Assembly: GCA_022402565.1 (NCBI GenBank)
Contig: JAKRSC010000005.1
Coordinates: 87,240 to 151,239, forward strand
Length of the DNA stretch: 64,000 bases
Direction: 5' to 3'
Source: Hydrotalea sp.
Lineage (GTDB): Bacteria; Bacteroidota; Bacteroidia; Chitinophagales; Chitinophagaceae
This document shows positions 26,092-35,682 of the stretch, one piece after another; positions within the stretch are counted from its first letter, which is position 1; each line of letters opens with the position of its first letter. A model generated the notes under the pieces. The model was not told the origin of the DNA. It ran no database searches and worked only from the letters and a program-made list of their open reading frames with translations. The translations under genes were made by a program, and so were the position numbers.

Positions 26092-27510
26092 ATGAAAATT
26101 GAGCAAATTTACACAGGCTGCCTTGCACAAGGCGCTTATTACATTGAAAGCAATGGCGAAGCTATTATCATAGATCCTCTAAGAGAAGTTTCTCCCTATA
26201 TCCAGAAAGCAGACAGATCAGGAGCAAAAATCAAATATGTTTTGGAAACCCATTTCCATGCCGATTTTGTATCTGGACATATTGACTTAGCGAAAGCAAC
26301 AGGTGCAACCATTGTGTATGGTCCAACCGCGAAACCTGGATTTGAAGCACATGTTGCAGCCGATGGTGAAATTTTACATGTTGGAAATATTACAATTGAA
26401 GTGGTGCATACACCTGGACATACCATGGAAAGTACTTGTTTCTTATTAAGAGATGAAAATGGTGAACCCAACTCCATTTTTACAGGTGATACCTTATTCA
26501 TTGGCGATGTGGGTCGCCCCGATTTAGCTCAAAAAGTGATTGCTGAACTCACACAAGAAAAATTAGCTCGTCATTTATATCAGTCGCTTCATAATAAAAT
26601 TATGACCTTACCAGACCATTTAATTGTTTATCCAGGTCATGGCGCAGGTAGTGCATGCGGAAAAAATATGAGTAAGGAAACAACCGATACTCTAGGCAAC
26701 CAAAAGAAAACAAACTACGCACTTCAAACTAATCTTACAGAAGATGCTTTTGTAAAAGAAGTGCTTACTGGACTTGTAGCGCCTCCACAATATTTCCCTG
26801 CCAATGTATTAATGAATATTCAAGGGTATACAAGTATTGATACTGTTTTGAAAAAAGGAACACAACCTTTAAGTGTTGCTGCTTTTGAAGCTGCTGCTAA
26901 TGAAACAGAAGCTGTTATAATTGATACACGTTCTGCACAAGAATTTGCAAAAGGTTTTATTCCTAATTCCATTAATATTGGAATTGATGGAAGCTTTGCT
27001 CCATGGGTAGGAACACTTATTCCAGATATCCGTCAGCCTATTCTTTTAGTAGCCGATCCTGCCATGGTTGAAGAAGTAGTAACTCGTCTTGCACGTGTGG
27101 GTTATGATGAAGCAATTGGTTATTTAGAAGGCGGTTTTGAGTTATGGAAAAATGCAGGTATGGAAACTGATTCTATTGAAAGTATCAGCGCTGCAGAATT
27201 TGCAAGCTTGTACGAAGATGGCAAAATTGAGGTACTAGATGTTCGTAAAAAAAGTGAATATGATAGTGAACATATTATTGGAGCAATAAACGCCCCACTC
27301 GACTTTATCAATGATAGCATGCTACTAATTGATAAAACCAAAACTTACTACGTGCATTGTGCTGGTGGATACAGGTCTATGGTATTTATTTCAATTTTAA
27401 AAGCAAGAGGATTCGAAAATCTAATTGATGTTGCTGGAGGATTTAAAGCAATTAAAGAAATTGGCAAGGTAGCTGTCACAGACTACGTTTGTCCAACAAC
27501 TATGCTTTAA
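26092..27510 (+). CDS. CstB-like persulfide dioxygenase / rhodanese fusion
   Basis: The 472-residue protein joins a metallo-beta-lactamase domain (1-240) to two rhodanese domains. Iron ligands typical of ETHE1-type dioxygenases are seen: H54, H56, D58 (THFHADF), H110 (HTPGH) and D133 (FTGDT). The first rhodanese domain (about 265-360) has PILLVADPAMVEEVV where the catalytic Cys should be, so it is a pseudo-rhodanese; the second has C423 in YYVHCAGGYRSMVF. This three-part order matches Staphylococcus CstB, which oxidises low-molecular-weight persulfides, including bacillithiol persulfide, and makes thiosulfate. The bacilliredoxin next door fits this. Terminated by a strong hairpin. Confidence 0.88.
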   Translation: MKIEQIYTGCLAQGAYYIESNGEAIIIDPLREVSPYIQKADRSGAKIKYVLETHFHADFVSGHIDLAKATGATIVYGPTAKPGFEAHVAADGEILHVGNITIEVVHTPGHTMESTCFLLRDENGEPNSIFTGDTLFIGDVGRPDLAQKVIAELTQEKLARHLYQSLHNKIMTLPDHLIVYPGHGAGSACGKNMSKETTDTLGNQKKTNYALQTNLTEDAFVKEVLTGLVAPPQYFPANVLMNIQGYTSIDTVLKKGTQPLSVAAFEAAANETEAVIIDTRSAQEFAKGFIPNSINIGIDGSFAPWVGTLIPDIRQPILLVADPAMVEEVVTRLARVGYDEAIGYLEGGFELWKNAGMETDSIESISAAEFASLYEDGKIEVLDVRKKSEYDSEHIIGAINAPLDFINDSMLLIDKTKTYYVHCAGGYRSMVFISILKARGFENLIDVAGGFKAIKEIGKVAVTDYVCPTTML

Positions 27511-27531
27511 TTAGCATTACCCCTAAGGAAA

Positions 27532-27561
27532 ACGGCCACTTCAAATGAATGAAGTGGCCGT
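27532..27561 (+). terminator. Rho-independent terminator after the CstB-like gene
   Basis: Perfect 11-bp stem ACGGCCACTTC / GAAGTGGCCGT with an 8-nt loop, followed by AATTTTTTAATT on the plus strand. It lies between convergent genes and may also help end the thiolase transcript. Confidence 0.85.
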
Positions 27562-27583
27562 AATTTTTTAATTCTAACTCTAT

Positions 27584-28762
27584 TTAAAGTTTCTCTATGA
27601 CCATAGCACTTGCACCGCCACCACCATTACAAATTCCAGCAGCACCATATTGTGCATCTTTTTGTTTCAATACATTCAAAAGTGTAACTATTATTCTAGC
27701 ACCACTGCAACCTAAAGGATGACCTAAACTTACAGCCCCTCCATTTACATTCACTTGTTGCGGATATAACTTCATTTTTTCACTATTCACAATACCAACC
27801 ACACTGAACGCTTCATTGAGTTCGAAGTAGGCAATATCTTCCATTTTCAATCCAGCTTTTGCAACTGCTTTTGGAACTGCCATAGCTGGTGTTGTAGTAA
27901 ACCATTCTGGAGCTTGTTCTGCATCTGCATAGCTGCGAATTTTTGCCAATGGTTGCAGACCTAGCTCTTTTGCTTTTTCTGTGCTCATTAGTACCAAAGC
28001 AGCAGCACCATCATTCATAGTACTAGCGTTTGCGGCAGTAACAGTACCATCCTTTGAAAATGCTGGCTTCAGTTCAGGAATCTTATCAAACTTTACATTA
28101 AATGGTTCTTCATCCTTACTGAACATAATTGGATCTCCTTTTCTTTGTGGAATAGGAACTGGAACAATTTCCGCATCAAATCGGCCTTCGTTCCATGCAG
28201 CTTGACTTCTCTTATAACTTTCAATAGCAAAATTATCCTGATCTTCACGACTTACATTACATGACTTAGCCGTTGCATCTGCAAAAATGCCCATAGCCCC
28301 TTGTTGATACACATCGGTCAAACCATCTTTAGCCAATCCATCCACCACAGTAATATTACCGTACTTACTTCCCCAGCGTTGGTTTTGATTGTAAAAAGGA
28401 ACATTACTCATGCTCTCCATTCCTCCTGCAACTACAATATCGCTGTCTCCCAACATAATACTTTGAGCAGCCTGAGCAATAGCTTTCATACCGCTCGCAC
28501 AAACCTTATTCACAGTTGTTGCAACTACTTTATCAGGTAGCCCTGCAAACTTTGCAGCTTGTCTTGCGGGTGCTTGTCCAAGACCAGCTTGAATAACACA
28601 TCCCATTAATACTTCATCTACTTGTTCTGGCTGAATACCAGCTCTTTCTACAGCCGCTTTTATAGCAATAGCACCTAATTGTGTAGCAGTAAAATCTTTT
28701 AATGATCCGCCAAAACTACCCATAGGCGTGCGCACAGCGGAAACAATTACAACTTCTTTCAT
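27584..28762 (-). CDS. Acetyl-CoA C-acetyltransferase (thiolase)
   Basis: A 392-residue thiolase beginning [20 protein letters not shown]. The acylated Cys is in [16 protein letters not shown] (near residue 88), the His/Cys pair in [18 protein letters not shown] (near 348), and the second Cys in [15 protein letters not shown] at the C-terminus. It condenses two acetyl-CoA molecules or cleaves 3-ketoacyl-CoA in fatty or amino acid breakdown. It appears monocistronic on the minus strand; a near-match promoter, TATCTTCG, reads on the minus strand at 28795-28788. Confidence 0.93.
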   Translation of the reverse strand: MKEVVIVSAVRTPMGSFGGSLKDFTATQLGAIAIKAAVERAGIQPEQVDEVLMGCVIQAGLGQAPARQAAKFAGLPDKVVATTVNKVCASGMKAIAQAAQSIMLGDSDIVVAGGMESMSNVPFYNQNQRWGSKYGNITVVDGLAKDGLTDVYQQGAMGIFADATAKSCNVSREDQDNFAIESYKRSQAAWNEGRFDAEIVPVPIPQRKGDPIMFSKDEEPFNVKFDKIPELKPAFSKDGTVTAANASTMNDGAAALVLMSTEKAKELGLQPLAKIRSYADAEQAPEWFTTTPAMAVPKAVAKAGLKMEDIAYFELNEAFSVVGIVNSEKMKLYPQQVNVNGGAVSLGHPLGCSGARIIVTLLNVLKQKDAQYGAAGICNGGGGASAMVIEKL

Positions 28763-28831
28763 GGCAAGTGATTTAATTTTTCAGCCGCGAAGATACAAGT
28801 TGAATAAATCGTTGAAATAGAATTAACATAA

Positions 28832-28855
28832 AAAAAGTGCCCTAGGGCACTTTTT
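28832..28855 (-). terminator. Palindromic terminator AAAAAGTGCCC-TAGGGCACTTTTT type
   Basis: A perfect 24-nt palindrome: five A, GTGCCC, TA, GGGCAC, five T. It lies 25 nt past the stop of the DUF6580 gene on the minus strand. Being symmetrical it would end transcription in either direction. Confidence 0.85.
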
Positions 28856-28880
28856 GAATTTCTTACAGGTAAATCAGATA

Positions 28881-29447
28881 CTAGGCAAACTTAACAGCAC
28901 TTCTTCTTATGAAGGCATAGCCACCAAATAAAACTGCACCAAAGACAACAGTTGACAATAAACCCGTGTTGTAAAACGGCAAACCATCTGCATAACACAT
29001 CATCAATCCACCTGGAGTCAAAGGTCTATGGTACCCACCACCACTAATCCATACAATAAAGTTAGAAACCAAGAAGAAAGCGGTTGGTCCAGCTAGTAAA
29101 CCGGCTGCAACTCGACTGAATTTAGCAGTACCCATCCACCAGCCAATGGTTGCTAATGAAGCAATTAAAATATAGTTTATCCATTGACCACCATAAAATC
29201 CTTGAATAGAACTTAATCCATTGATATAGAGCACCTGATAAATTGCATCAGATAAAAACATACTTGCAAGTGGCAGTGCAAAAGACCAAGCTCTATTCTT
29301 TTGAAACAAAGCACCTGCAAACAAAGCAATAGCCATTTGTGGTGCAAATCCTGGTAGTCTGCCAGGTATAATACGGTATAAAGCCGACAAAGCAATCAGC
29401 ACCAATAATGTTATAACAATTGAACGATTTAATTTCATAAAGGCCAT
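28881..29447 (-). CDS. DUF6580 family putative membrane transport protein
   Basis: The 188-residue protein has five or six membrane segments. It contains PGRLPGFAPQMAIALFAGAL and FALPLASMFLSDAIYQVLY, a Gly/Pro- and Asp-containing pattern like that of the DUF6580 family and reminiscent of S components of ECF vitamin transporters. No energising ATPase genes are adjacent and no riboswitch can fit in the 66-nt upstream gap. A second start at 29438 (MKLNRS) is equally possible. Function unknown. Confidence 0.7.
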   Translation of the reverse strand: MAFMKLNRSIVITLLVLIALSALYRIIPGRLPGFAPQMAIALFAGALFQKNRAWSFALPLASMFLSDAIYQVLYINGLSSIQGFYGGQWINYILIASLATIGWWMGTAKFSRVAAGLLAGPTAFFLVSNFIVWISGGGYHRPLTPGGLMMCYADGLPFYNTGLLSTVVFGAVLFGGYAFIRRSAVKFA

Positions 29448-29513
29448 ATTTCGAGCAAAAATAAGTGTTAATGAGATTTAAAAAAATGTGGTTTTCAGCA
29501 CAATGTGAATAAA

Positions 29514-30704
29514 CTATAGTGGCACATACGCTTTAAATATAGTACAGGATTTACCAGTTTCTACTGCGAATTCGCCATCTGCAAATACTACACAGGCTTC
29601 ACCAGCTTTCATTTGCATCTGCTTATTAACGGTACAGCCACCTTCACCTACCCACCAAATTTGCATAGATTCGGCTGTCCCACTCCATTCTTCATTGGCT
29701 TGAATGACCACTTTGTTTAGTGCAAAATCGGGAACTGGACACGGATAATTCCACTCAAAGTGATTCACAGCATTGCCTTTCATAACCTGCGGTTCAACTG
29801 GTTCAAATGCAGTGTGCTTTAATAATTCGGGCACGTCTACATGCTTTGGGGTCAATCCGCCTCTTAAAACATTATCGCTATTGGCCATCAATTCTACATT
29901 TTGCCCCTCTAAATAAGCGTGTGGAATACCTGCTCCCTGAAAAACAGCTTCTCCGGGCATTGCCTTGACTATATTGAAAAAGTAAATTGAAAAGATACCT
30001 TTATCATAATCGCCTTCGGGTAATTGATCTGCATATAACTTGGCTACCCACCAACCTGGATCAAACCTTGTGAGATCTCCAGCATGGAACCTAATTAATT
30101 CCCTCTTAACCAATGATTGAAGCACATGATTGGCATCAGTCGCATCCATCTCCATGATAAGCTGATACAGTGCTTTATATCCTTCCTTTCTAAACAAAGT
30201 TGAAAAAACCTGAAACTCGGGTGTTTGTTCTAGTAAATATTCTAATGAACTTTTGGAACGAAAACCGTGCAAGAGCCAAAACTCGCTTAATGCTACCATG
30301 ACTTCAGGCTTATGATTTCTGTCCTTGTAGTTTCTATGTGGAGCAGTAATAGAAATGCCAGCTGCTTCTTCTGCATCAAACCCTTTTTCTGCTTCTTTTT
30401 TGGTGGGATGGACTTGAATAGAAAGCATGTCTTTTACATCCAGTATCTTAAATAAATAGGGTAATTCTCCAAACTTTTCCCATACCCTCTTTCCTACTGT
30501 TTCTTGGGGATTTTCTTGAATAATTTCTAGTAAACTTTTTGACTGTCCTTCTAATTTGGCTGCTGCACTTGGATGCGCACCCATCCAATATTCCGCACAT
30601 GGTTTATTGTCGAAACTAGCCGACAGTAAATCTGGTATAAATTGATTGCCACCCCATGCATAATGTTGTACAACACCTTTAATTTTATATATCTTGTTAC
30701 CCAT
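29514..30704 (-). CDS. manA: Mannose-6-phosphate isomerase, type I
   Basis: A 396-residue cupin enzyme that interconverts fructose-6-phosphate and mannose-6-phosphate. It starts YKIKGVVQHYAWGGNQFIP, has the metal-binding segment MLSIQVHPTKKEAEKGF (near residue 95) and AGIPHAYLEGQNVELMANSDNV (near residue 260) with the family's second metal ligands. Length fits type I PMI. It provides mannose precursors that fit the surface glycan operon and the polyprenol-phosphate sugar synthase. Divergent from yraN with only 12 nt between start codons. Confidence 0.93.
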   Translation of the reverse strand: MGNKIYKIKGVVQHYAWGGNQFIPDLLSASFDNKPCAEYWMGAHPSAAAKLEGQSKSLLEIIQENPQETVGKRVWEKFGELPYLFKILDVKDMLSIQVHPTKKEAEKGFDAEEAAGISITAPHRNYKDRNHKPEVMVALSEFWLLHGFRSKSSLEYLLEQTPEFQVFSTLFRKEGYKALYQLIMEMDATDANHVLQSLVKRELIRFHAGDLTRFDPGWWVAKLYADQLPEGDYDKGIFSIYFFNIVKAMPGEAVFQGAGIPHAYLEGQNVELMANSDNVLRGGLTPKHVDVPELLKHTAFEPVEPQVMKGNAVNHFEWNYPCPVPDFALNKVVIQANEEWSGTAESMQIWWVGEGGCTVNKQMQMKAGEACVVFADGEFAVETGKSCTIFKAYVPL

Positions 30705-30716
30705 ACGTTAGCAATT

Positions 30717-31073
30717 ATGTCTAGAAATAAAGATACAGGAAAACAAGGTGAAGAAATTGCAATTGCTCACCTATTACAAAATGGTTTTTCAATAGCCGAA
30801 AAAAATTGGCGCTGGAAGCGAAAAGAGGCAGATATAATTGCCATTAAAGGCAATACTATTCATCTTGTTGAAGTAAAAACACGCAACCAACTTACGAGTG
30901 GCTTACCTGAAGAAAGTATAACGCAAACTAAAATGAATCATTTAATTGAATTAGCTGAAGCATATTGGCAACTACATCCTGCATTTACAGCTATTCAAAT
31001 TGATGTAATTGCTATCATCCTTCATAAAGGTTCATTACATGAGCTCAAAGTATTTGAAGATGTTTTTTTCTGA
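30717..31073 (+). CDS. YraN family endonuclease-like protein (UPF0102)
   Basis: The 118-residue protein begins SRNKDTGKQGEEIAIAHLLQ and has WRWKRKEADIIAIKGNTIHLVEVKTR, the PD-(D/E)XK-type core (E..D..ExK) of the YraN family, often called Holliday-junction resolvase-related. The longest frame starts at 30642 inside manA, but the GKQGEE start follows ATG 30717, which is the family start. It ends 3 nt before the convergent cysteine-cluster gene. Function of the family is not established. Confidence 0.88.
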   Translation: MSRNKDTGKQGEEIAIAHLLQNGFSIAEKNWRWKRKEADIIAIKGNTIHLVEVKTRNQLTSGLPEESITQTKMNHLIELAEAYWQLHPAFTAIQIDVIAIILHKGSLHELKVFEDVFF

Positions 31074-31076
31074 TGT

Positions 31077-31586
31077 TTATAATTGGTGACCAGTTGCTTC
31101 CATCATTTTCTCGACCCATCTATAGGTTGCCGGGCAATACTCTACATTTTGCTGATGAACATGAACGTATTCAATGAGTTTCTTTTTCTTTAAATGTGGG
31201 AAGCCTGCACAGTCGGCTGGACGAACCTCATAAATAGAACACATATTCGTTTTCAAATTAAGAAACTGACAAGGCTGACTCTTATTCATCCAATCGCCTT
31301 CTTTTTTATCGAACCATAACCACTTCTCTTTAAAAGCGGCGGGTTTCATATCTAAATGCTTAGATATTCTTTTAATGTCGGTCTCTGTAAAAGTTGGACT
31401 CATTGTTTTACAACAGTTCGCACAAGTTAAACAGTCTACTTCTTTCCAAACTTCTTTATCTAATCGCTCTGCTAATTGATCAACCCCTCGTGGTGGCTTT
31501 TTTTCAATCTTTCCTAAAAAACGCTTAAAAGCTTTTTTATTGTATCTGACTTTCTGCTTAAATGAACGAAGGTTTGTAGTTGACAT
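31077..31586 (-). CDS. YkgJ-family cysteine cluster protein
   Basis: The 169-residue protein carries the cysteine pattern DCLTCANCCKTMSP (CxxCxxCC), then QPCQFLNLKTNMCSIYEVRPADC (C..C..C) and a final Cys in VEYCPATY, the CxxCxxCC/C set of the UPF0153/YkgJ family, thought to bind zinc or an iron-sulfur cluster. I start at ATG 31586 because the extension to 31649 overlaps the xerD promoter area. The basic N-terminus (SFKQKVRYNKKAFKRFLGK) is notable. Role unknown. Confidence 0.8.
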   Translation of the reverse strand: MSTTNLRSFKQKVRYNKKAFKRFLGKIEKKPPRGVDQLAERLDKEVWKEVDCLTCANCCKTMSPTFTETDIKRISKHLDMKPAAFKEKWLWFDKKEGDWMNKSQPCQFLNLKTNMCSIYEVRPADCAGFPHLKKKKLIEYVHVHQQNVEYCPATYRWVEKMMEATGHQL

Positions 31587-31670
31587 ACAAAATGAATATT
31601 TGGCAATATCTGTATAGCGCGTGTCTTTACCAAAATTTTTCAATATCAATTCGCTTATTACCTTTAAACT

Positions 31671-32582
31671 ATGTGGGATGCTTACAAGAAAGGATATATG
31701 GCTTACTTGCGATTGGAAAAGTCGCTAGCTGAGCATTCTATAGATGCTTACTTGGGCGATGTTCAAAAGCTAACTGATTACTTACAGTTACAATCACAGC
31801 TCCTTGAACCTGTGCAAATTGAACTTAGCCACTTACAACATTTTGTGCAATGGATTGCTGAATTGGGAATGAAACCTAGCTCTCAAGCACGACTAATTTC
31901 AGGACTAAGAAGTTTTTTCACCTATTGCTTAACTGAACAAATCATTTCAATTAATCCTAGTACACTGCTTGAAGCTCCTAAAATGAAAAGAGCACTGCCA
32001 GATTTTCTTTCTTTTGAAGAAATTGAAATGATGCTGGCAACCATTCCACTCAATACTTCAGAAGGTGCTAGAAATAGAGCTATGTTGGAAACTATGTATA
32101 GCTGCGGATTACGCGTAAGTGAGCTAATTGGATTACAAATTTCTTGCCTCTACCCCGATCTTGGATTTGTTCGTGTAATTGGAAAAGGGAATAAAGAACG
32201 ACTCATTCCAATTGGAAAGGATGCGCTTAAATACATTCGAATTTATAAAGAGGAAATTCGGGTACACATGAAAATCCAAAGAGGAAAGGAAGACTTCCTC
32301 TTCTTAAACAAACATGGTAATCCACTTAGCAGGATAATGGTTTTTTATATCATTAAAGATGCTGCTCAAAAAGCCGGTATTAATAAAAAAATATCACCAC
32401 ACACATTTCGTCATTCTTTTGCCACACATTTGGTTGAAGGCGGCGCCGACTTGAGAGCAGTTCAGCAAATGCTTGGACATGAAAGCATCACAACTACTGA
32501 GATTTACACGCATTTAGACCGCGATTTTTTAAGAAGTACCTTGCAACAATTCCACCCGGCCTTTCAATCCACTCCTACCTAA
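31671..32582 (+). CDS. xerD: Tyrosine recombinase XerD/XerC type
   Basis: The 303-residue protein has the N-terminal SAM-like core-binding domain ([20 protein letters not shown]) and a C-terminal catalytic domain with Arg in [13 protein letters not shown], Lys in [14 protein letters not shown], His-x-x-Arg in [17 protein letters not shown], a second His in [13 protein letters not shown] and the Tyr nucleophile in [12 protein letters not shown]. It resolves chromosome dimers at dif during division. XerD is favoured over XerC by the [20 protein letters not shown] block. No adjacent phage or integron genes suggest a mobile integrase. A TACCTTTA near-match promoter lies at 31659. Confidence 0.9.
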   Translation: MWDAYKKGYMAYLRLEKSLAEHSIDAYLGDVQKLTDYLQLQSQLLEPVQIELSHLQHFVQWIAELGMKPSSQARLISGLRSFFTYCLTEQIISINPSTLLEAPKMKRALPDFLSFEEIEMMLATIPLNTSEGARNRAMLETMYSCGLRVSELIGLQISCLYPDLGFVRVIGKGNKERLIPIGKDALKYIRIYKEEIRVHMKIQRGKEDFLFLNKHGNPLSRIMVFYIIKDAAQKAGINKKISPHTFRHSFATHLVEGGADLRAVQQMLGHESITTTEIYTHLDRDFLRSTLQQFHPAFQSTPT

Positions 32583-32632
32583 TTTACAAGACACACATGA
32601 AGTTTTCTGTATTTTCGAAAAAAATAGTTTGT

Positions 32633-33145
32633 ATGAAATGGATTCGATTGTTCTTCATATTGATTTGTATTGTGGTACAAGCACAAGCGCAAGATGTGGT
32701 ATACCTATTGGTTCGCCATGCTGAAAAAGACACATCACAAGCTGGGGCTACAATGATGATGGCGGATCCTGCTTTAACAGTAACTGGACATGCAAGAGCT
32801 AAAAAACTTGCCGAACTTTATCAAAAAGAACCTATTCAAGCTTTATATAGTTCGAATTTTCAAAGAACTAAGAGTACACTTGCGCCTCTTGCAGAGAAAA
32901 AAGGGTTGCAAATTCAAACCTATAATCATAAAGAATTACAAGCTTTGGCCAATCAATTGCTTGAAATTAAAAATGGCTGGGTAGTAGTTGCTGGCCATTC
33001 CAACACAACCCCCAGCCTGGTCAATCTGCTGCTTAAAGAAAAGAGGTTTGAACCTTTTGATGAATCTAATTACAACACCTATTTCATAGTTCGAAGAAAC
33101 AAGGATCAGTTCTCAGTTGAAAAATTGGAGTATCCACCTTTCTAA
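32633..33145 (+). CDS. Secreted histidine phosphatase (phosphoglycerate-mutase-like)
   Basis: From ATG 32633 the 170-residue product has a signal peptide (KWIRLFFILICIVVQAQA) and the phosphohistidine core VVYLLVRHAEKDTS, with ALYSSNFQRTKSTLAPLA and WVVVAGHSNTTPSLVNLLL (second catalytic His). It belongs to histidine phosphatase branch 1 and would act in the periplasm on an unknown phosphoester. The frame begins at 32597, but the ATG at 32633 places the signal peptide correctly. It is the cistron after xerD (50 nt). Confidence 0.82.
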   Translation: MKWIRLFFILICIVVQAQAQDVVYLLVRHAEKDTSQAGATMMMADPALTVTGHARAKKLAELYQKEPIQALYSSNFQRTKSTLAPLAEKKGLQIQTYNHKELQALANQLLEIKNGWVVVAGHSNTTPSLVNLLLKEKRFEPFDESNYNTYFIVRRNKDQFSVEKLEYPPF

Positions 33146-33154
33146 ATCTTTCGC

Positions 33155-35050
33155 TTACCACTGCTGACTCCAATCTTCTTTTTGCTGCCTTTGCTGAGCT
33201 ATACCCCAAGCCATTTTAGCCAATTTGAGGAATTCTGCTCTGTAGCCACCTTCATCAATTCCCTTTGCTGCATGTATTCTATTGATAGCTTGCTGAAAGG
33301 ATGCATTGGAACGATAAGGAGATTCCATTAAAAGAAGTCCTATTTCGGCTACAGCACTTGCATAGCGCATATTTTCTGATGCTTGTTGAATTGGCTTGGG
33401 CTTTCCCTGTAACGTCTGTTGCAGCAACTTGCTTGCACCACCTTGTATAGGTTGGTATCGAACCTGAACAGTCAGCCATTCTTGACTAGTTTTTTTATTA
33501 GTACTAGTGGTTGTTTGGGTATATTTTCTATTTACATTTTCTGTAACAAAAGAACTCTCAATACCCACAGGAATAATTTCATATATAGCAGTGACTGTAT
33601 GTCCGCTTCCCATTTCTCCAGCATCAACTGAATCATCTTCAAAATCCTCAGTATCTAAATGCCTGTTCTCGTATCCAATCAACCTGTACGCTTGTACCAA
33701 TTGTGGGTTGAATTCAACTTGTACTTTTACATCCTTTGCTACGGCATATAAGGTTCCTCCGAATTCTTTCACCAATACCTTTTTGGCTTCCGAAGGACTA
33801 TCAATATACGCATAGTTACCATTTCCTTTTGCAGATAACTTTTGCAGTCTTGCGTCTTTATAATTGCCCATTCCAAATCCTAACACTGAAAGATAAATTC
33901 CAGTAGAACGTTTCTGTTCAATCATTTTTTCCAATGCTGCATCACTACTTACCCCTACATTAAAATCACCGTCGGTGCAAAGTATTACTCGATTGTTGCC
34001 ATTCTCCACATAATTCTCTTGCGCTAATTTATATGCAAGCTGAATACCTGATGCACCTGCTGTTTGTCCACCTGCCTGCAAGCTATTAATTGCTTTACGA
34101 ATCAACTCTTTTTGATAACCACTAGTTGAAGGTAAAACAACACCAGTTCCACTTGCATACACCACTATTGAAATTCGATCTTGCTCTCTGAGTTGTTCAA
34201 CCAACATCAACAAACCTTCCTTTACCAGAGGCAATCTATTAGCTGGCATCATACTTCCACTTACATCTACTAAAAACACAAAATGACTAGGTGGCAATTC
34301 ATTGGTTGATAATTGTTTTGCTTGAAGCGCCAATTTCACAATATAATGCTGATCGTTCCAAGGTGCATTTGCAATTTCTGAATGAATGGCCATTGGATGA
34401 ATGCTTTGTGTTTGCGGATAGTTATAGGGAAAATAATTCAGCATTTCTTCAATGCGAACAGAACCTGCAACAGGCCACTGACGCATCTCTAGAAACCTAC
34501 GCATCACTGCATAAGAAGCTACATCTACATCAATCGAAAATGTTGACAATGGAACCTGTTGTGCTTTTTGGAACCTTTGTTCATTGACCGTTTCAAAAAC
34601 ATCGGTAGAACCTCGCCTTCTCATAAATGGTGCCGATTCAAACGTGGGATGTCCATCCAAGCTCCTTCTTGAAGATGCACTTGCTTGCTCTGCACTGGCC
34701 AACCGTAACCCATCGTGCATGGTGGTTGCTTCTTGAAGAAACTTATTAGCAACAACTTCATTTTTCAATTGAATGCGAAGAGGTCGTTGGTCAATCACAT
34801 CCACAATTTTAGATGTATAGCCTTTTGCGGAGATGCTAAGTTGTGCCCGTTTTCCAGTAACGATTATTTTAAAATATCCTTTTTCATTCGATTTGACCGA
34901 TAATTTGCTGCCTACCGCATGAATAGTTGCACCAATAATAGGCTGTCCAAATTCGTTTTCAATATTACCCTGAACTAAGAACTCAGAGGTGCTTTTGAAT
35001 GAAAAAAGCATGGTTAGAATGAGAATCCATGAAAGATATATGCGTTGCAT
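33155..35050 (-). CDS. Secreted von Willebrand factor A domain protein (YfbK-like)
   Basis: The 631-residue protein has a signal peptide, a carboxypeptidase-regulatory-like beta domain (VQGNIENEFGQPIIGATIHA, about 27-95), a linker, a segment FETVNEQRFQKAQQVPLSTF and FSIDVDVASYAVMRRFLEM typical of YfbK proteins, then a VWA domain with the MIDAS motif FLVDVSGSMMPANRL and ILCTDGDFNVG. The C-terminal 200 residues resemble DUF3520. Such proteins are thought to form surface or periplasmic adhesive/chaperone assemblies; function here unknown. Convergent with the histidine phosphatase and divergent from the sigma factor gene. Confidence 0.88.
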   Translation of the reverse strand: MQRIYLSWILILTMLFSFKSTSEFLVQGNIENEFGQPIIGATIHAVGSKLSVKSNEKGYFKIIVTGKRAQLSISAKGYTSKIVDVIDQRPLRIQLKNEVVANKFLQEATTMHDGLRLASAEQASASSRRSLDGHPTFESAPFMRRRGSTDVFETVNEQRFQKAQQVPLSTFSIDVDVASYAVMRRFLEMRQWPVAGSVRIEEMLNYFPYNYPQTQSIHPMAIHSEIANAPWNDQHYIVKLALQAKQLSTNELPPSHFVFLVDVSGSMMPANRLPLVKEGLLMLVEQLREQDRISIVVYASGTGVVLPSTSGYQKELIRKAINSLQAGGQTAGASGIQLAYKLAQENYVENGNNRVILCTDGDFNVGVSSDAALEKMIEQKRSTGIYLSVLGFGMGNYKDARLQKLSAKGNGNYAYIDSPSEAKKVLVKEFGGTLYAVAKDVKVQVEFNPQLVQAYRLIGYENRHLDTEDFEDDSVDAGEMGSGHTVTAIYEIIPVGIESSFVTENVNRKYTQTTTSTNKKTSQEWLTVQVRYQPIQGGASKLLQQTLQGKPKPIQQASENMRYASAVAEIGLLLMESPYRSNASFQQAINRIHAAKGIDEGGYRAEFLKLAKMAWGIAQQRQQKEDWSQQW

Positions 35051-35112
35051 AGCTTAATTTAGCAACAGGATGCAGATTTTAACAGCATTACATAACCAAG
35101 GGAAAGAATTGC

Positions 35113-35682
35113 ATGTCCAATAGAAAAGATTTTCAAGAATGGCCCGATGAGGAACTGGTGAGTCGGTATAGAATCACTGGTGAGCAGGAAGTATTGGCAA
35201 CGGTATTTTTACGTTATCAAAGCATGATTTATGCTGTTTGCGTAAAGTATTTAACCGACCAAGACTTAGCTAAGGATGCCGTTTGGAGTATTTATGAGGA
35301 ATTGGTCAAAAAAGCTCAATTACATAATATTGAAAACTTCAGAAGCTGGGTTTATGTGATGGCTAGAAACCACTGCCTAATGCAACTTCGACAGAGCAAA
35401 AAAATGCCAACAACAGAATTTGAAGGCGATTTTATGCAATCTGTAGAAAATTCGCATCCTCTGGAGGAAGCCCTTGAAAGAGAGCATCAACTCACTAGTT
35501 TGGAAAAGTGTATTGAAGGTTTGCAAGAAGAACAAAAACAAAGCATCCGGTTATTCTATATCGAAGAAAAATGTTACAACGATATTGCTAAAATAACTGG
35601 ATTCGATTGGAACAAAGTGAGGAGCCTTATTCAGAATGGGCGTAGAAACCTTAAAAATTGTATGGAACAACATGCGGCCTGA
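35113..35682 (+). CDS. ECF-type RNA polymerase sigma factor
   Basis: A 189-residue sigma-70 family protein with region 2 (FLRYQSMIYAVCVKYLTDQD to FRSWVYVMARNHCLMQLR) and region 4 (LQEEQKQSIRLFYIEEKCYN, DWNKVRSLIQNGRRNLKN). It lacks region 3 and is of ECF size. The partner gene starts 11 nt before its stop, in a different frame, which fits sigma/anti-sigma coupling. It is paralogous to the sigma factor at 45292, with which it shares NHCLMQLR and IQNG-RNLK. Confidence 0.9.
   Translation: MSNRKDFQEWPDEELVSRYRITGEQEVLATVFLRYQSMIYAVCVKYLTDQDLAKDAVWSIYEELVKKAQLHNIENFRSWVYVMARNHCLMQLRQSKKMPTTEFEGDFMQSVENSHPLEEALEREHQLTSLEKCIEGLQEEQKQSIRLFYIEEKCYNDIAKITGFDWNKVRSLIQNGRRNLKNCMEQHAA

Noticed and set aside
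29448-29513. Vitamin riboswitch upstream of the DUF6580 gene
   Set aside because: The gap is only 66 nt and shows no conserved structure; the gene's similarity to ECF S components is itself weak.
31671-32582. XerD-like gene as a marker of an integrated element
   Set aside because: It has the housekeeping XerD motif set and normal neighbours; no att-like repeats, tRNA or phage genes surround it.
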